Below are positions 33,076-44,000 of a stretch of DNA of 64,000 nucleotides, in pieces. The notes beneath the pieces are model-generated. The model had not been told where the DNA came from. It saw nothing but the letters and a program-made list of their open reading frames with translations, and made no database searches. The position numbers were made by a program, and so were the translations under genes. Position 1 is the stretch's first letter. Every line of letters begins with the position of its first letter. Where the stretch lies: NCBI GenBank assembly GCA_963556145.1, contig OY744473.1:2170001-2234000 (forward strand), written 5' to 3'. This DNA is from Hygrocybe punicea. Lineage: Eukaryota > Basidiomycota > Agaricomycetes > Agaricales > Hygrophoraceae.

Positions 33076-34839
33076 CCTCCTAATTATCCTCCTAATCATA
33101 ACAATGTTGGTAACATCAATGTTCAATTTATGCTGTCAATTCAATACTTTTCTTCTTTTATTCATATATATATATTCATACTTCAATGTCCTCCTCAGCA
33201 TCTTCCACCTCCAAGTATGGCTTGCTTGTCTTCTTCTTGATGGCAGTTTGCCTCTGCTTATCTAAAGCATGCAACTTCTGTCTGACCTGTGATGGTTGTT
33301 TTCCTTCCTCTTGCAATGTGAACCAGTAATGATAAAACCCATTAGCACATCAGTTTGTAAAGTGTGATGGCTTCTTGATAAGGATGTCCCTGTTCTGAGG
33401 AATAGATCTTGACTCAAAAAACTTGTGAGGATCTTCTTCAATATCCTTCCAGTGTGCAGTGGAAGTTTCACTATATAAGGCTGCAAACAGGATTATTATT
33501 CTGACAGTATTTTCAGAACCTATCCCAAACCAATTTGACAAAGTTACAGATCACCATCCACACAACCACAGGATCAGCTTCAACTCCCTTCTCAGGCAGA
33601 TATGGATATTTTTCATCATCACAATTTGTGACAGCCCTGGGTGACAGCTTGGAACTTTCATCTTCTTTCTGAATGTTTGCTTACATGGAATACCTTGATA
33701 AAATACCTTTGCAAAATGACTGGGCAAATTCACACCACTCATCATAAAAGTCACTATCCTTCCATTTAGAAAAATGCCTTGAGAATTTAGCCATTGAATC
33801 ACCATTATCCTTCTCAACATGACTTTCTGACTCCTGGAAATCTCCTACTTTCTTCTTATTTGATTGGGATTGTTAAACCAATTGGCAATTTTCTACTGAA
33901 GATTAATACATCAGCATGCAAAGAAGCATTATCAAAATGGCACAAACCTTGTCAAGAATGTCATTGTCATCAGGTGAAAGTGGTTTTGTTGGCTCTCTTC
34001 CTCTCCTTTTGAAGCTGGTGCAACTCTTTGATGTTCAAAGTTTTTTCTTTTTCATTGTTTGTGGTAGAGACATATTTGTTATAGTGAGCTTTGAGTGAGC
34101 TTTGAGTATTGCCTGAATTTCCCAGGCTATTGTTTGTGTGGTATGTAGTAGATTAGAGAGTGAGAGTGAGGTAAGAGAGATCAGAGAGACCAGAGAGGCT
34201 AAAGTGAACTTCAGAAAGCTGAACCAAATATTCTTCAAGATTGATAGTGGAGTAACTCAGCCCAAACCCGTGACCCGGCAATTTCCTGAGTGATGTGGTT
34301 AATTCCCACGTCAAAAATCACATGTTTACGATCATGTGATGGTTCAATTTTATTTAAAAACCCCGAAACCTTCGTGTTTTGCCTTCAGTGCTCTTCCACT
34401 TCCACTTCACGCACCCCGGCAGAGAGAGCCGAATTTCTCTGCTAGATGCCAGGGCACCGAAGTCCTGGTGAGGGTGCAGCTTGTGGATAGTTGCAGGCAT
34501 TCATTTCTTGACATGTCACCAGTGGGGGGGATGGCCTCTCCACTATTCCTTGGGCATGGGTCCAGGGTGGGTGACTTCAAGGGTTCTATAGTAATGTAGT
34601 TGTAGTTTTTTTCTCGAAGCATGTATTAGATATTATATATATAGCCCCATGATTTCCAGCACTGTATGGACCCACAACGGCATACTCCACGAGAAGTCAG
34701 CCATCTCCATTGGATGTTGGGGCCGTCGTCATTGCGGTCACGGTTGGATGTCAGTGGGCCCCCACCCAGACAGCCTACATACCTCGCGAAGCCGGCACGC
34801 ACATCAATTGATGTAGCGGCGTGTTTCGCGAGGTGTTAG
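33076..34839 (-). pseudogene. Decayed ORF region of unknown family
   Basis: On the minus strand between about 33830 and 33190 short open pieces follow one another in different frames with stops between (KWKDSDFYDEWCEFAQSF, KLSPRAVTNCDDEKYPYLPE, VWMVICNFVKLVW). The composition is protein-like, so this is probably an old accessory gene of the surrounding element. Bases 33840-34840 show nothing recognisable except TTATT-rich stretches and a short segment at 34690-34840 that leads into the GGGGCCGTCGTC repeat. Confidence 0.35.
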
Positions 34840-35930
34840 TGGCCCTGCAGGGGGTCATTGTGTTGGTGGGGCCGTCGTCGTCGTCGTTGAGCGTTGGCGG
34901 CCCTGCTGGGCGTTGCTGGGGCCGTCGTCGTCCTCGTTGGGCGTTGGCGGTCCTGTTGGGCGTTGCTGGGGCCGTCGTCGTCGTCGTTGGGCGTTGGCGG
35001 CCCTGTTGGGCGTTGCTGGGGCCGTCCTCATCCTCGTTGGGCGTTGCTGGGGCCGTCGTCGTCCTCGTTGGGCGTTGGCGATCCTGTTGGGCATTGCTGG
35101 GGCCGTCGTCGTCACCGTTGGGCGTTGGCGGCCCTGTTGGATGCGGCGTTGGGCGTTGATGGGGGGGCCGTCATTGTTGGCAGCCCTGTTGGGCATGGTG
35201 GGGCCGTCGTCGTTGTTGTTCGTCGTTGGCGGCCCTGTTGGTGTGGGGTTGGGCATTAGTGGGGTGGCCGTCGTCGTTGGCGGTCCTGTTGGGCGTGGTG
35301 GGGCCGTCGTCGTCATCGTTGGGCGTTGGCGGCCCTGTTGGATGCGACGTTGGGCGTTGTGGGGTGGCCGTTGTCGTTGACGGCCCTGTTGGTGTGGGGT
35401 TGGGCGTTAGTGGGGTTGCCGTCGTCGTTTGCGGCCCTGTTGGGCGTGGTGGGGCCGTTGTCATTGTTGTTGGGGGCTCCGTTGGGCATATTGGGGCCGT
35501 CTTCGTCGTTGTTGGGCGTTGGCGGCCCTGTTGGGCGTTGCTGGGGCCATTGTTGCGTTGGCGGCCCTGTTGGATACGGCGTTGGATACGGCGTTGGGCG
35601 TTGGTGAGATGGCTGTCGTCGTTGGGGCCCTGTTGGTGTGGTTTGGGCTTGGAGGGTCGTCGTCGTCGTCGTTGGGCGTTGGCGGCCCTGTTGCGTGTTG
35701 GTGGGGCCGTCCTCGTCACCATCGGGCGTTGGTGGCCCTGTTGGATGCGGTGTTGGGCGTTGGTGGGGTGGTCGTTGTTGTTGGCGGCCCTGTTGGGCGT
35801 GGTGGGGCCGTGGTTGTTGTTGCAGGGCGTTGGTGTGCTTCGGGGCATTGGTTGGGTCGTCGTCCTCAGTCCAGCGGCCCTGTTGTGGTTTTGGGTGTGG
35901 GTGAGGCCGTTGGTGACATTGTCGCGCGAG
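34840..35930. repeat. GGGGCCGTCGTC / GTTGGGCGTTGG tandem array
   Basis: Imperfect units of about 50-65 bases, GGGGCCGTCGTCGTCGTTGG then GCGTTGGCGGCCCTGTT. It differs in base composition from the AT-rich sequence on both sides. Frames encode only repeats (RWRPCWALLGPSSSSLG). Confidence 0.85.
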
Positions 35931-36051
35931 AACCTAGGTGAGAGTAGTCAGTAACATAGAAAAAACCCAACTTGTACCTTTGTGCAGGTAAGTCGGATTG
36001 CTCACGTTAAACGTTAAAGAACAAAAAAGGATGTAATAAAATATTATTACC

Positions 36052-36765
36052 GTTTTCAAAAGTCACGACCTTTTGAAAAATAAATCTTTTAAAGAGGAGA
36101 ACCCAATCAAACATAAGATCTCATGAAATAATGCACCAATTGACATGGTTTGGAGAGAAAGTTTTTCTACTCCCTGAAAGCTATCTTTCTGTCTATTTAG
36201 ATTTTTAAAATCTTTGATGTGTAGAGAGTTACAGGTGAATTGTCATTTTCAGTGACTCCAACTTGTACAATGAATATCTCCCCAACCAATGCTTGGATTG
36301 ACATGGTTGTGGAGAGAAACTTGTTTTATGTTGCAAGGGCTACAAGGGCCCATACTGTGTTTTTCTGTATTTTGAAAATTTGAAGGAGCAGTACACAAAA
36401 ATGCCCTCTGCATAAATAACATTACAGTGATCTGCTAAAGTCCAAAATACAGAAAAACATGGTATGGGCCCTTGTAGCCCTTGCAAAATAAAACAAGTTT
36501 CTCTCCACAACCATGTCAATCCAAGCATTGGTTGGGGAGATATTCATTGTACAAGTTGGAGTCACTGAAAATGACAATTCACCTGTAACTCTCTACACAT
36601 CAAAGATTTTAAAAATCTAAATAGACAGAAAGATAGCTTTCAGGGAGTAGAAAAACTTTCTCTCCAAACCATGTCAATTGGTGCATTATTCCATAAGTTC
36701 TTATGTTTGATTGGGTTCTCCTCTTTAAAAGATTTATTTTTCAAAAGGTTGTGACTTTTGAAAAC
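36052..36765. repeat. 714-bp near-perfect palindrome (foldback MITE)
   Basis: Arms at about 36052-36395 and 36433-36765 are inverted copies with few differences around a loop of about 40 bases. Ends are GTTTTCAAAAGTC and GACTTTTGAAAAC. No coding capacity. A target duplication could not be fixed. It is nested in the larger element at 31637-39803. Confidence 0.85.
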
Positions 36766-36970
36766 AGCATGTTATAACTTACAACTAGGAAGGTGGAGGT
36801 AAATGAGAACGAATGAGTGGAGTTGTTGAAATTTGGGTGGTCCATTGGAGGCCACCTCATTGCAAACCTGTCATGGTTCTGCAACTCCAAATTCGCTTCT
36901 CTCACTCACTTTTTGACTCTGTCTACTACAATGCCTATCACCACAGCTACTACTGCAAGCAAGAAAGCCA

Positions 36971-37696
36971 TTGCACTGGCACCTCAATTTCAACTCACAA
37001 AGGACCTTGGCAATAATAAGACTTGAGTTCCCTTTCAACGAATTGGATGACAACCAAGCTGTTCCCCAAATAGCCAGTCTGCCAGTGCAGCCCTTTCCAC
37101 TGCAACCTAGGGGGGATAAGGAGCCATTGAATATTATAGGCAGTAATTCCTGTACTAATTGCCTTTTCCAGTGGTGTTGCTCTTGTGGCAATGGTGGTGA
37201 AGTATTTTGCTGTGCCTATTGCCCAAGGGTCCTTGGCAGGGACAATTGTATCACACTTTCTGCAAGCTCTGGATTTATTTTGAAGAAGGATACCTGTATT
37301 ATTTGCCCTAAATGCCATGTAAAATATGACCAGCAAATGAAGAACAAAACACCAACACCATACACAGTAAGTAAAAAATGCGAAGCATTTATCCTTCAAC
37401 TGGCTTCTTTTGAGGGAATTGTTATGGGGGATGAGATTTGGAATGGAACTCAAGCAAAGCTGGGGAATCTTGTCATTCGGGGAGCATGGTGTTCTGTTCA
37501 TACTTCATCAATTGCTATTCTCAATTCCTGCTTGCCTGATATTCCAGAAGGGGGAGATCCAGCATTTATGGTATACCGTTATCTTCATGCTTATTTTCCA
37601 GAGCAGAAGGACCAGCATCTGAAATATTTTGACATTGACTTCTCTTTTGATCCATCCAGCTCTGCTTCTATTGGAGCTCAAGAGAGAAAAGTTTAG
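36971..37696 (+). CDS. Cysteine-rich (PHD/ADD-like) finger protein within the KDZ-type element
   Basis: 241 residues. About residues 60-115 hold a zinc-binding cluster: CTNC, CCSCGNGGEVFCCAYC, DNC, and CIICPKCH. Spacing around GNGGEVFCCAYCPR is like PHD/ADD fingers, which read histone tails or bind DNA in other proteins. The part after the finger (residues 125-235) has no motif I can name. The true N-terminus may be the short frame MPITTATTASKKAIALAPQF starting at 36929, which stops at 37024 and would need a frameshift or intron to join. It sits just upstream of KDZ transposase remains and is probably an accessory gene. Function is not established. Confidence 0.55.
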   Translation: MHWHLNFNSQRTLAIIRLEFPFNELDDNQAVPQIASLPVQPFPLQPRGDKEPLNIIGSNSCTNCLFQWCCSCGNGGEVFCCAYCPRVLGRDNCITLSASSGFILKKDTCIICPKCHVKYDQQMKNKTPTPYTVSKKCEAFILQLASFEGIVMGDEIWNGTQAKLGNLVIRGAWCSVHTSSIAILNSCLPDIPEGGDPAFMVYRYLHAYFPEQKDQHLKYFDIDFSFDPSSSASIGAQERKV

Positions 37697-37919
37697 AAAG
37701 TATTATTGGCCTTGCTCAAGTAAGTTTTAAAATCAATCCTGTCAGCTTTTCTGCTGATATGAATAAAGGCATGATTGCAAATGCATTATTGTGTTTCTTC
37801 ACACTCAATCTGATCCAGACACTGGACTGCTACACCACCAAGTGGACCATGGAGCATCACTGACAATTCCCGTTTGTGTGTTTGAATCTTAACCAACTTG
37901 CATCATCATCATGACTTTC

Positions 37920-38860
37920 TTCCATGCCAAAAAACAAGTTCAAAAGACACAAAGGAACGATGGTTGAGACAGTATATGTCAAAAAGACCACTTCTAGAGG
38001 TGAAGTCAAAATATTGGCCAAAAAGAAACCCAAATTCTCCTCTCTACAAGAGAATAATCACAACCAATTATTACAGAACAGATATATATACCACTAGAAG
38101 AGCCAGAAGAACCTCAAGCTTCACAAACTTCAAAAGGAAAGATATATTCAATTTCTGTTACATGTTCAAATTAAAGTCTATTGAATCAAATAACAGTCAG
38201 AATGATTATCTTCAAGAATGGAAGAACAGATGTACTTGGCCAAACTGATGGAGTTAAGCTCCACCAGTAAACAGCTCATGCATCAAGTATCAGAAGTGTT
38301 CAGGACTGTACAAATGTCTTGATTGTTGGCTTGGTCAATGACTGCTTCAAAGATTGTTGTCTTCAGGTATACCAACACCCTGTCATAAAATCCAATATTG
38401 GACTGGCCAAGTTTTTGATCTTGCTGATCTGGGAGAGTTGGGACTCATGATGAATCTTGGACATGATGGAAATCTGTACCCCCAACACTGAACATCACAA
38501 TGCTGGGAGAATGTAGAAGCCAAGGATGTGTAGGCTGATGAAGCTGACTATGTAATGGCAGAAGATGTGGATAATGTTTCTCTAACTAGGAGAACATCTG
38601 TGGCTTTTGTGGAGACCTCTGGAATTTATCAATGGAATGTTGATTGGTGCCAATGCTCAACTACAGCTCCTCATGACATACAGCTTTTGAACATCCAGCA
38701 ACATCATAACCCTAACCACTACTGCATATACATTTCCGGTTCTTGATCAATTCTACATTGATGTGATGGAGTGCTAGACTTCTGCTTTCAACTTGTACTG
38801 AAAGCTTAGGAGATCGACAAACAACAATTACGCACATTTGATACCAGTAAAAAGAAATTT
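37920..38860 (+). pseudogene. KDZ (Kyakuja-Dileera-Zisupton) transposase, N-terminal part, decayed
   Basis: Recognisable blocks in order: a basic start (MPKNKFKRHKGTMVETVYV) at about 37924; a CxC2-like cysteine domain at 38290-38480 (GLYKCLDCWL, HKIQYWTGQVFDLADLGELG, NLGHDGNLCP); VETSGIYQWNVDWCQC at about 38610-38660; and VLDQFYIDVMEC followed by KLRRSTNNNYAHLIP at 38740-38850. The CxC2 domain is known from KDZ transposases of basidiomycetes. Several frameshifts separate the blocks and there are in-frame stops (TAG and TGA in the last block). The catalytic C-terminal part is absent: the right minisatellite arm starts soon after. Confidence 0.7.
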
Positions 38861-39014
38861 CAAATTAAAATTCAAACATAAAGGAAATCTTGTCATAGGA
38901 TCATTATTGTGAATTAATGTGGGTGTCAAGGCAATGGAGAAACTTGCTTTGATCTGAAATGTGCTGGCTTGGCACATGACCCCACAATTGTCTACAAAGA
39001 TGGTGGTCTTGCAG

Positions 39015-39680
39015 TTTTTTGTGGCCCGGGATATATCCTGACAATATTGGCCTGGACCATCCCAGCTGGGCCAGGATATATCTTGATAGCACCAACCTAG
39101 ACCATCTCAATTGGTGCAGGATATATCTTGATGACACCAGCCTAGACCATCTTAGTTGGGCCAGGATATATCCTGACAATGTCAGCCTGGACCATCTCAG
39201 TTGGCGCAGGATATATCCTGGGAACATCAGCCTGGACCATCTCAGTTGGCCCAGGATATATCCTGGGAACACCAGCCTGGACCATCTCAGTTGGCCCAGG
39301 ATATATCCTGGGAACACCAGCCTGGACCATCTCAGTTGGCCCAGGATATATCCTGGAAACACCAGCCTGGACCATCTCAGTTGGCCCAGGATATATTCTG
39401 GGAACACCAGCCTGGACCATCTCAGTTGGCCCAAGATATATCCTGAGAACATCAGCCTGGACATGTCAATTGGGCCAGGATATATCCTGGGAACACCAGC
39501 CTGGACCATCTCAGTTGGCCCAGGATATATCCTGGAAACACCAGCCTGGACCATCTCAGTTGGCCCAAAATATATCCTGGGAACATCAGGCTGGACCATC
39601 TCAGTTGGCCCAGGATATATCCTGGGAACATCAGCCTGGACCATCTCAGTTGAACCAGGATATATCTCAGCCTGATTCAG
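39015..39680 (-). repeat. 45-bp minisatellite, right arm (inverse of left)
   Basis: About 14 units of the same 45-base repeat as 32430-33075, in opposite orientation (GGCCCAGGATATATCCTGGG). The outermost units are the most diverged. Followed by the conserved inverted block ending at 39749. Confidence 0.95.
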
Positions 39681-40004
39681 CTATCCCCAAGTCAGTTGGG
39701 TGATCTCATTTTCAGGCATCCCAAGTGAGTTGGTAATATCTTGCTGAATCTGGTGCAGGTGTGTCCAGAAATTGGACCCACAGTATACCCATGTATGGCC
39801 TTAATCACAACTAATCTGTTTCGGTATGTGAGAGGCTTAAGTTTGGTTAAAATTTAAATACAAGATCCAAAATAAAAGGTAATTTACTGAGCAGCTCTAT
39901 AATAACCTTTGTAATAGAATAATGTGTGAGAGTGATGGACTTAGTGTTGCTCAATATTATTTATTAGGTGATAGTGCATCAATTCAGGGTAAAGATTAGA
40001 ACTA

Positions 40005-40041
40005 TGTGAAGAATTTATTCATGCCAGCCCTCTAAAAAAGT
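40005..40041 (+). mobile_element. Degraded Helitron 3' terminus, plus orientation
   Basis: GAATTTATTCATGCCAGC then CCTCTAAAAAAGTA resembles the family terminus with a deletion of the hairpin. It abuts the truncated tail of the large minus-strand Helitron. Confidence 0.4.
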
Positions 40042-40065
40042 AAAGCATGTTACATATGGCATAAG

Positions 40066-40354
40066 TGTTAGAAGTTGGTTGCCAGATAAACATTGATTAG
40101 ATGCTAGAAGAATAGCTTAAGTAGAAGCTTGGACGAATCGGTTGATGGTGGATTGGTGTATCACTGGGGTAACCAACATTCGACTAATCTGGAAGTTGGT
40201 ATGCTAGTTATATATATAAAGTCATAGAATGAACCAAATAGAATGGTGAAGAATAAGACAACTAACTGACTAAATAGTCCAGACCGATGACGAAGAGTAG
40301 TGACTAATCGAATTGAATAAACACATACATTGTACGAGATTACCATTTGTCATA
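40066..40354. mobile_element. Solo-LTR-like insert (289 bp) in Helitron tail
   Basis: ATAAG occurs on both sides (40061-40065 and 40355-40359), and Helitron tail sequence resumes on either side. The insert begins TGTTAG. A related sequence is at about 12290-12440. The 5-base duplication and TG start suggest a solo LTR, but the other end (TCATA) does not show a clear CA. Confidence 0.5.
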
Positions 40355-40397
40355 ATAAGATACATAGTGCATGTTGCATATTGCAAGTTATTCTAAT

Positions 40398-40790
40398 GGT
40401 CGATTTTCTGCAGCATTTAAATATGTTTTCAACATAGACGGGGTGCCAGTCGGAGCCGGAACCCCTAGCTGAGTCAGCTTCTCGCTGCAGGCCTAGTTTT
40501 TTCAGTGTCAGTTGAATCTGGTTGAGTCATTAGAATATGACATGCCGAGACTTGGCAAAGGCATGATCACGTTGTTCTGAGTCGGGCAGATCTCCAAAAT
40601 TAATGCAGAAATAAGTTTAATCTAACTACTCCCCCCTTTCAGATTTTGGGTTTATTCCACTGTTTCAGGATGACGGAGCCTAATGATTTTTCTGGGGTCT
40701 TAGTGGCTGTTTGCCTTTGTCAATACAGAGTACTGCATATGGTGATAATCTATGTTTTTAGATTATTTAAATGCTACAGGAAGTCACGAA
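40398..40790. mobile_element. MITE-like insert (393 bp) in Helitron tail
   Basis: Helitron tail matches stop at 40397 and resume at 40791, with AAT on both sides. The insert ends are imperfect inverted repeats sharing CTGYAGCATTTAAAT. No coding capacity. Confidence 0.6.
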
Positions 40791-41084
40791 AATAAGCCCA
40801 CGTCCCACCTCAGCAACATATAAATTAGAATAAAATAAAACTGCATAGAGTGTCTTAAGTCTTTATTAACTTCCTCTCTATGTGCCATCTCCCCTGTGTT
40901 GCACTATCATGCAACATGAAGCAATTTCTCAGGGAGCAACAGATCAACTGCCAAATATAACTGCCTCTCAAACAGTGTGTTGACAATTAATTCACATTTG
41001 CTGAAACCTACTTATCCATGACCTTGAATGCTATACAAAACTTTATCACATATAAACAGTCGGGCTTGACCTCAAGGAGGATGC

Positions 41085-44000
41085 TCAAAGACTTTGAGCA
41101 TAAATTACCAGTACAATGTTTCTATTTTTACAGTGTCTGATATCATGGTCTGAAAATTGTGTAAGGTCAGCATCTCTGGAACAAGAGTTGCTAGTAATCA
41201 TTCCGTCATGATACCATACTTGTTTCTTTGCAGTAATAATGCGTGAGGTGAAATGATATTGACCATGATATACAACGCCTCTAAGGTCTAATGTCTTTGT
41301 GCCAGTCTCTGAAAGAAATTCTAGTCTATGACTGGTTTCAATGTTTTTGAATGGATACTCTAGAACAAGAATGTGTGGTGCTTCATTATAAAATACAACT
41401 TGATTCATTCTGCTGTTGCAATCAGGACATCTTCTATTGGTTTTCTGTGACAAGGTATCAACCCACTTCATGGTAGACTGTTTAATGGTGTCATCAGCAT
41501 GTAATACATAGCCTAGTCTGTCATCAATGGGTTCTTCTGCAAAGTCACATTGAGAACATTCATGTTGAGAAGAGGCTACAATGTCATTGACTTTAAACAA
41601 CTCCATAGCCAGATTTGCCACACTGATGCCCATTGTTCCTCTAGGAAAGTCTGTAGGATTTATGTTATGCAGTGTAGTTCTAAGGTGATCTCTTAGCTGT
41701 TCAAATGCCACATTTTGGTGCAACACCTGTGGAAAACCATGAGACAATGTGGTCAAATGATCATTTATGCTTCTGAATACTGTGGACCACTCTGCATGAT
41801 TGTCCTTCCACAGATTGAACAGAATCACCAACAATGAGTCATATGCACAGCTGTAGTCATTGCTATCCCAGATCAGTCCAGTTGGAGATTTAATAACCTG
41901 TTGCTTGCTTGTGGATCCTTTGTTGACATGGTCTTTGGTGATCCGAGGCCTTTTAGCTCCTCGTTCATTGTTCGTGTCCAGTGAATATTTTTGGGTTGAA
42001 GCAATAGCAACTAAGCCTTTTGCTGGAACAAATGAAGTTGCAATTACAGCTGCTTTCTGTTTTCCTTTGCCTTTTTCAACCAATTGCCATGGGCTATCAG
42101 GAATTGTATGAGCCAATAGTAGTGGATCAGTTGGTGACCATTTAATAGCATTATCAGTTTTGGCTGGAACATAGTGAATTCCCTTCCACTGCTGAAAGTT
42201 TCGAAGCATAACAGAGCGTGTATCAGCATCAATGTGTTCAGGCAAAGCACCTTCATATCTGATCCTTGTAATCTCATCAAGCAATTCTAGTTCTCTAAAT
42301 TCTTGTCTAAGATATCCAGAACAACCTCTAGTGATCACTTTAGTGTCAAAGCCTTGAATTATTACAGTTCCAGCAGCAGAAGCACTTCTAGACAATGAAG
42401 AATAATATGACATGTGGTTGAAGCAACTGTTTAAATGCACAACATTGAATGGACGTGTTTTTCCTTGAGCAGCATGAGCAGTCATTGCAAAGTTAGGAAG
42501 CACCCAGACTTGTTGTCTCTCAATGGATTCCTTCAGGTCACTGGGAAATACACACTGAATTGTCTTGGTGTTTTTTACAATGGGCACTACATTGTCAGGA
42601 AGTCCTGGAATCTGCACCAGCTTTGGAGGTTTGTCCAGTTCAACAAATAAAGTGTCAAGTACTCTTTTGCCATGACTTGCTTTCATTGACTGCCAGCCTA
42701 CAACAAATCCTTCCTGTCCTTTTGTAATGCAGAGTTCAGTGGCATCATTATTGCGAAGCATCACAGGCATACCCATACACAATGAGAGCTTTCCAGCAAA
42801 GTTATCAGTTGCAGCATGTCGCACTTTCCATATCTCCCTTTGTGTGTCAGAGTCTATGTCACTGGATTGATGTATTGCTTTAGATTTTGACTTTGACTTG
42901 TTTCTCACACAATCCTTGTCTTTTCCCCACTTGTCAATGGAATAGAAGTTGGTCAAGTTCTGGTGGGTGTCAGAAGCAAATCTTTCACATCCAAGAAGAT
43001 TGATCTGATCCTTTTGTGAGTGAATGCCACATATGATGGGAACATTTCTAAAATTCTTAGAGGCAACATTGGGCTGGTCTGGACGTTTGCCTGCAATTCT
43101 GGTCCTCAAAAACTGAATATCCTGTGCAGTACATTTGCCATAGCACATGTTGACAAGGGCAGTTCTGAACAAAGAAGATTCAGCTGTCTGAGTCCTCTGT
43201 CTCATGTTTTCTCTTAGAATCACAACTGTGGTGACTTGATGCCAGAGTGCTTTTCCAATGGCAGTTTCCTGAGAGTGTGTGGTCAAGGCTGATGTGATCT
43301 GGGTGCCAACTGTTCCACTGTACAATGGTGCACCTCCAACTGGCGGTAACTGTGCAAAGTCTCCAGCAAATATTATGTTGATTCCACCAAATGGGATGTC
43401 ATGTATATTTAAAGCTTTGACAAGTCTGGCACTAATTTTGTAGAGATCATGACAGGACAGCATTGAGACTTCATCAATGAAAATATAGTCAACTCCTTCT
43501 AGTCTACCTTTTAGTTGAGCAATGCCCATTGCTTCATTTCTATTTGACATGTTTGGATTGATACCTAGAAAGTAGTGATAAGTTGAACCATTGTGTTGAG
43601 CAGCAGATGTACCAGTAGGACCAAGAATAACAAATCTGTGAGACTCATGTACATTGTCAAAGAAATCAACCACTGCTTTGATGACTTGTGATTTTCCAGT
43701 GCCAGCCATTCCAGCAATATTCATTTTCAACTGCTCACTACTAGAAGATGAAGCATGATTTGCAATAATTTTAAAGGCCCTTCTTTGCTCAATGTTCAAG
43801 CTAAATTTTCTATTCGTCTCTTCAATTAGTCGTTGTCGCTGTGCATTTTCAGCTCTAAAAGTTTGCATCAAGTATGATTGGTCCACAATCATCACATCAT
43901 TTTCATTTGGATCAGTATATGTTTTGTGTGAAGTCGACTTTGAGTTTGCAGGAATATGTTGATTGCGCTTATCTAGTATTTCTTGTCTCTGCTCTTGAAC

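Larger units (their letters stand above)
31637..39803. mobile_element. KDZ-type DNA transposon relic with long minisatellite inverted repeats
   Basis: Outer ends are inverted: TAAGGCCATGCATGGGTA at 31637 and its counterpart TACCCATGTATGGCCTTA ending at 39803. Flanks are ATCATAAC (31629-31636) and ATCACAAC (39804-39811), an 8-base duplication with one mismatch; 8 bases is the size I recall for Zisupton-type elements. A second conserved inverted block starts ATTCAGCAAGATATTACC at 32351 and ends at 39749, leading into 45-base minisatellites in both arms. The left arm has about 700 bases at 31655-32350 that the right arm lacks. The interior holds a cysteine-rich ORF and a decayed KDZ transposase. 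Calling all of this one element is inference from the paired ends. Confidence 0.65.

Noticed and set aside
34821..35954. Several overlapping ORFs of 90-240 codons in the GGGGCCGTCGTC array
   Set aside because: All encode only the repeat, in multiple frames and both strands.
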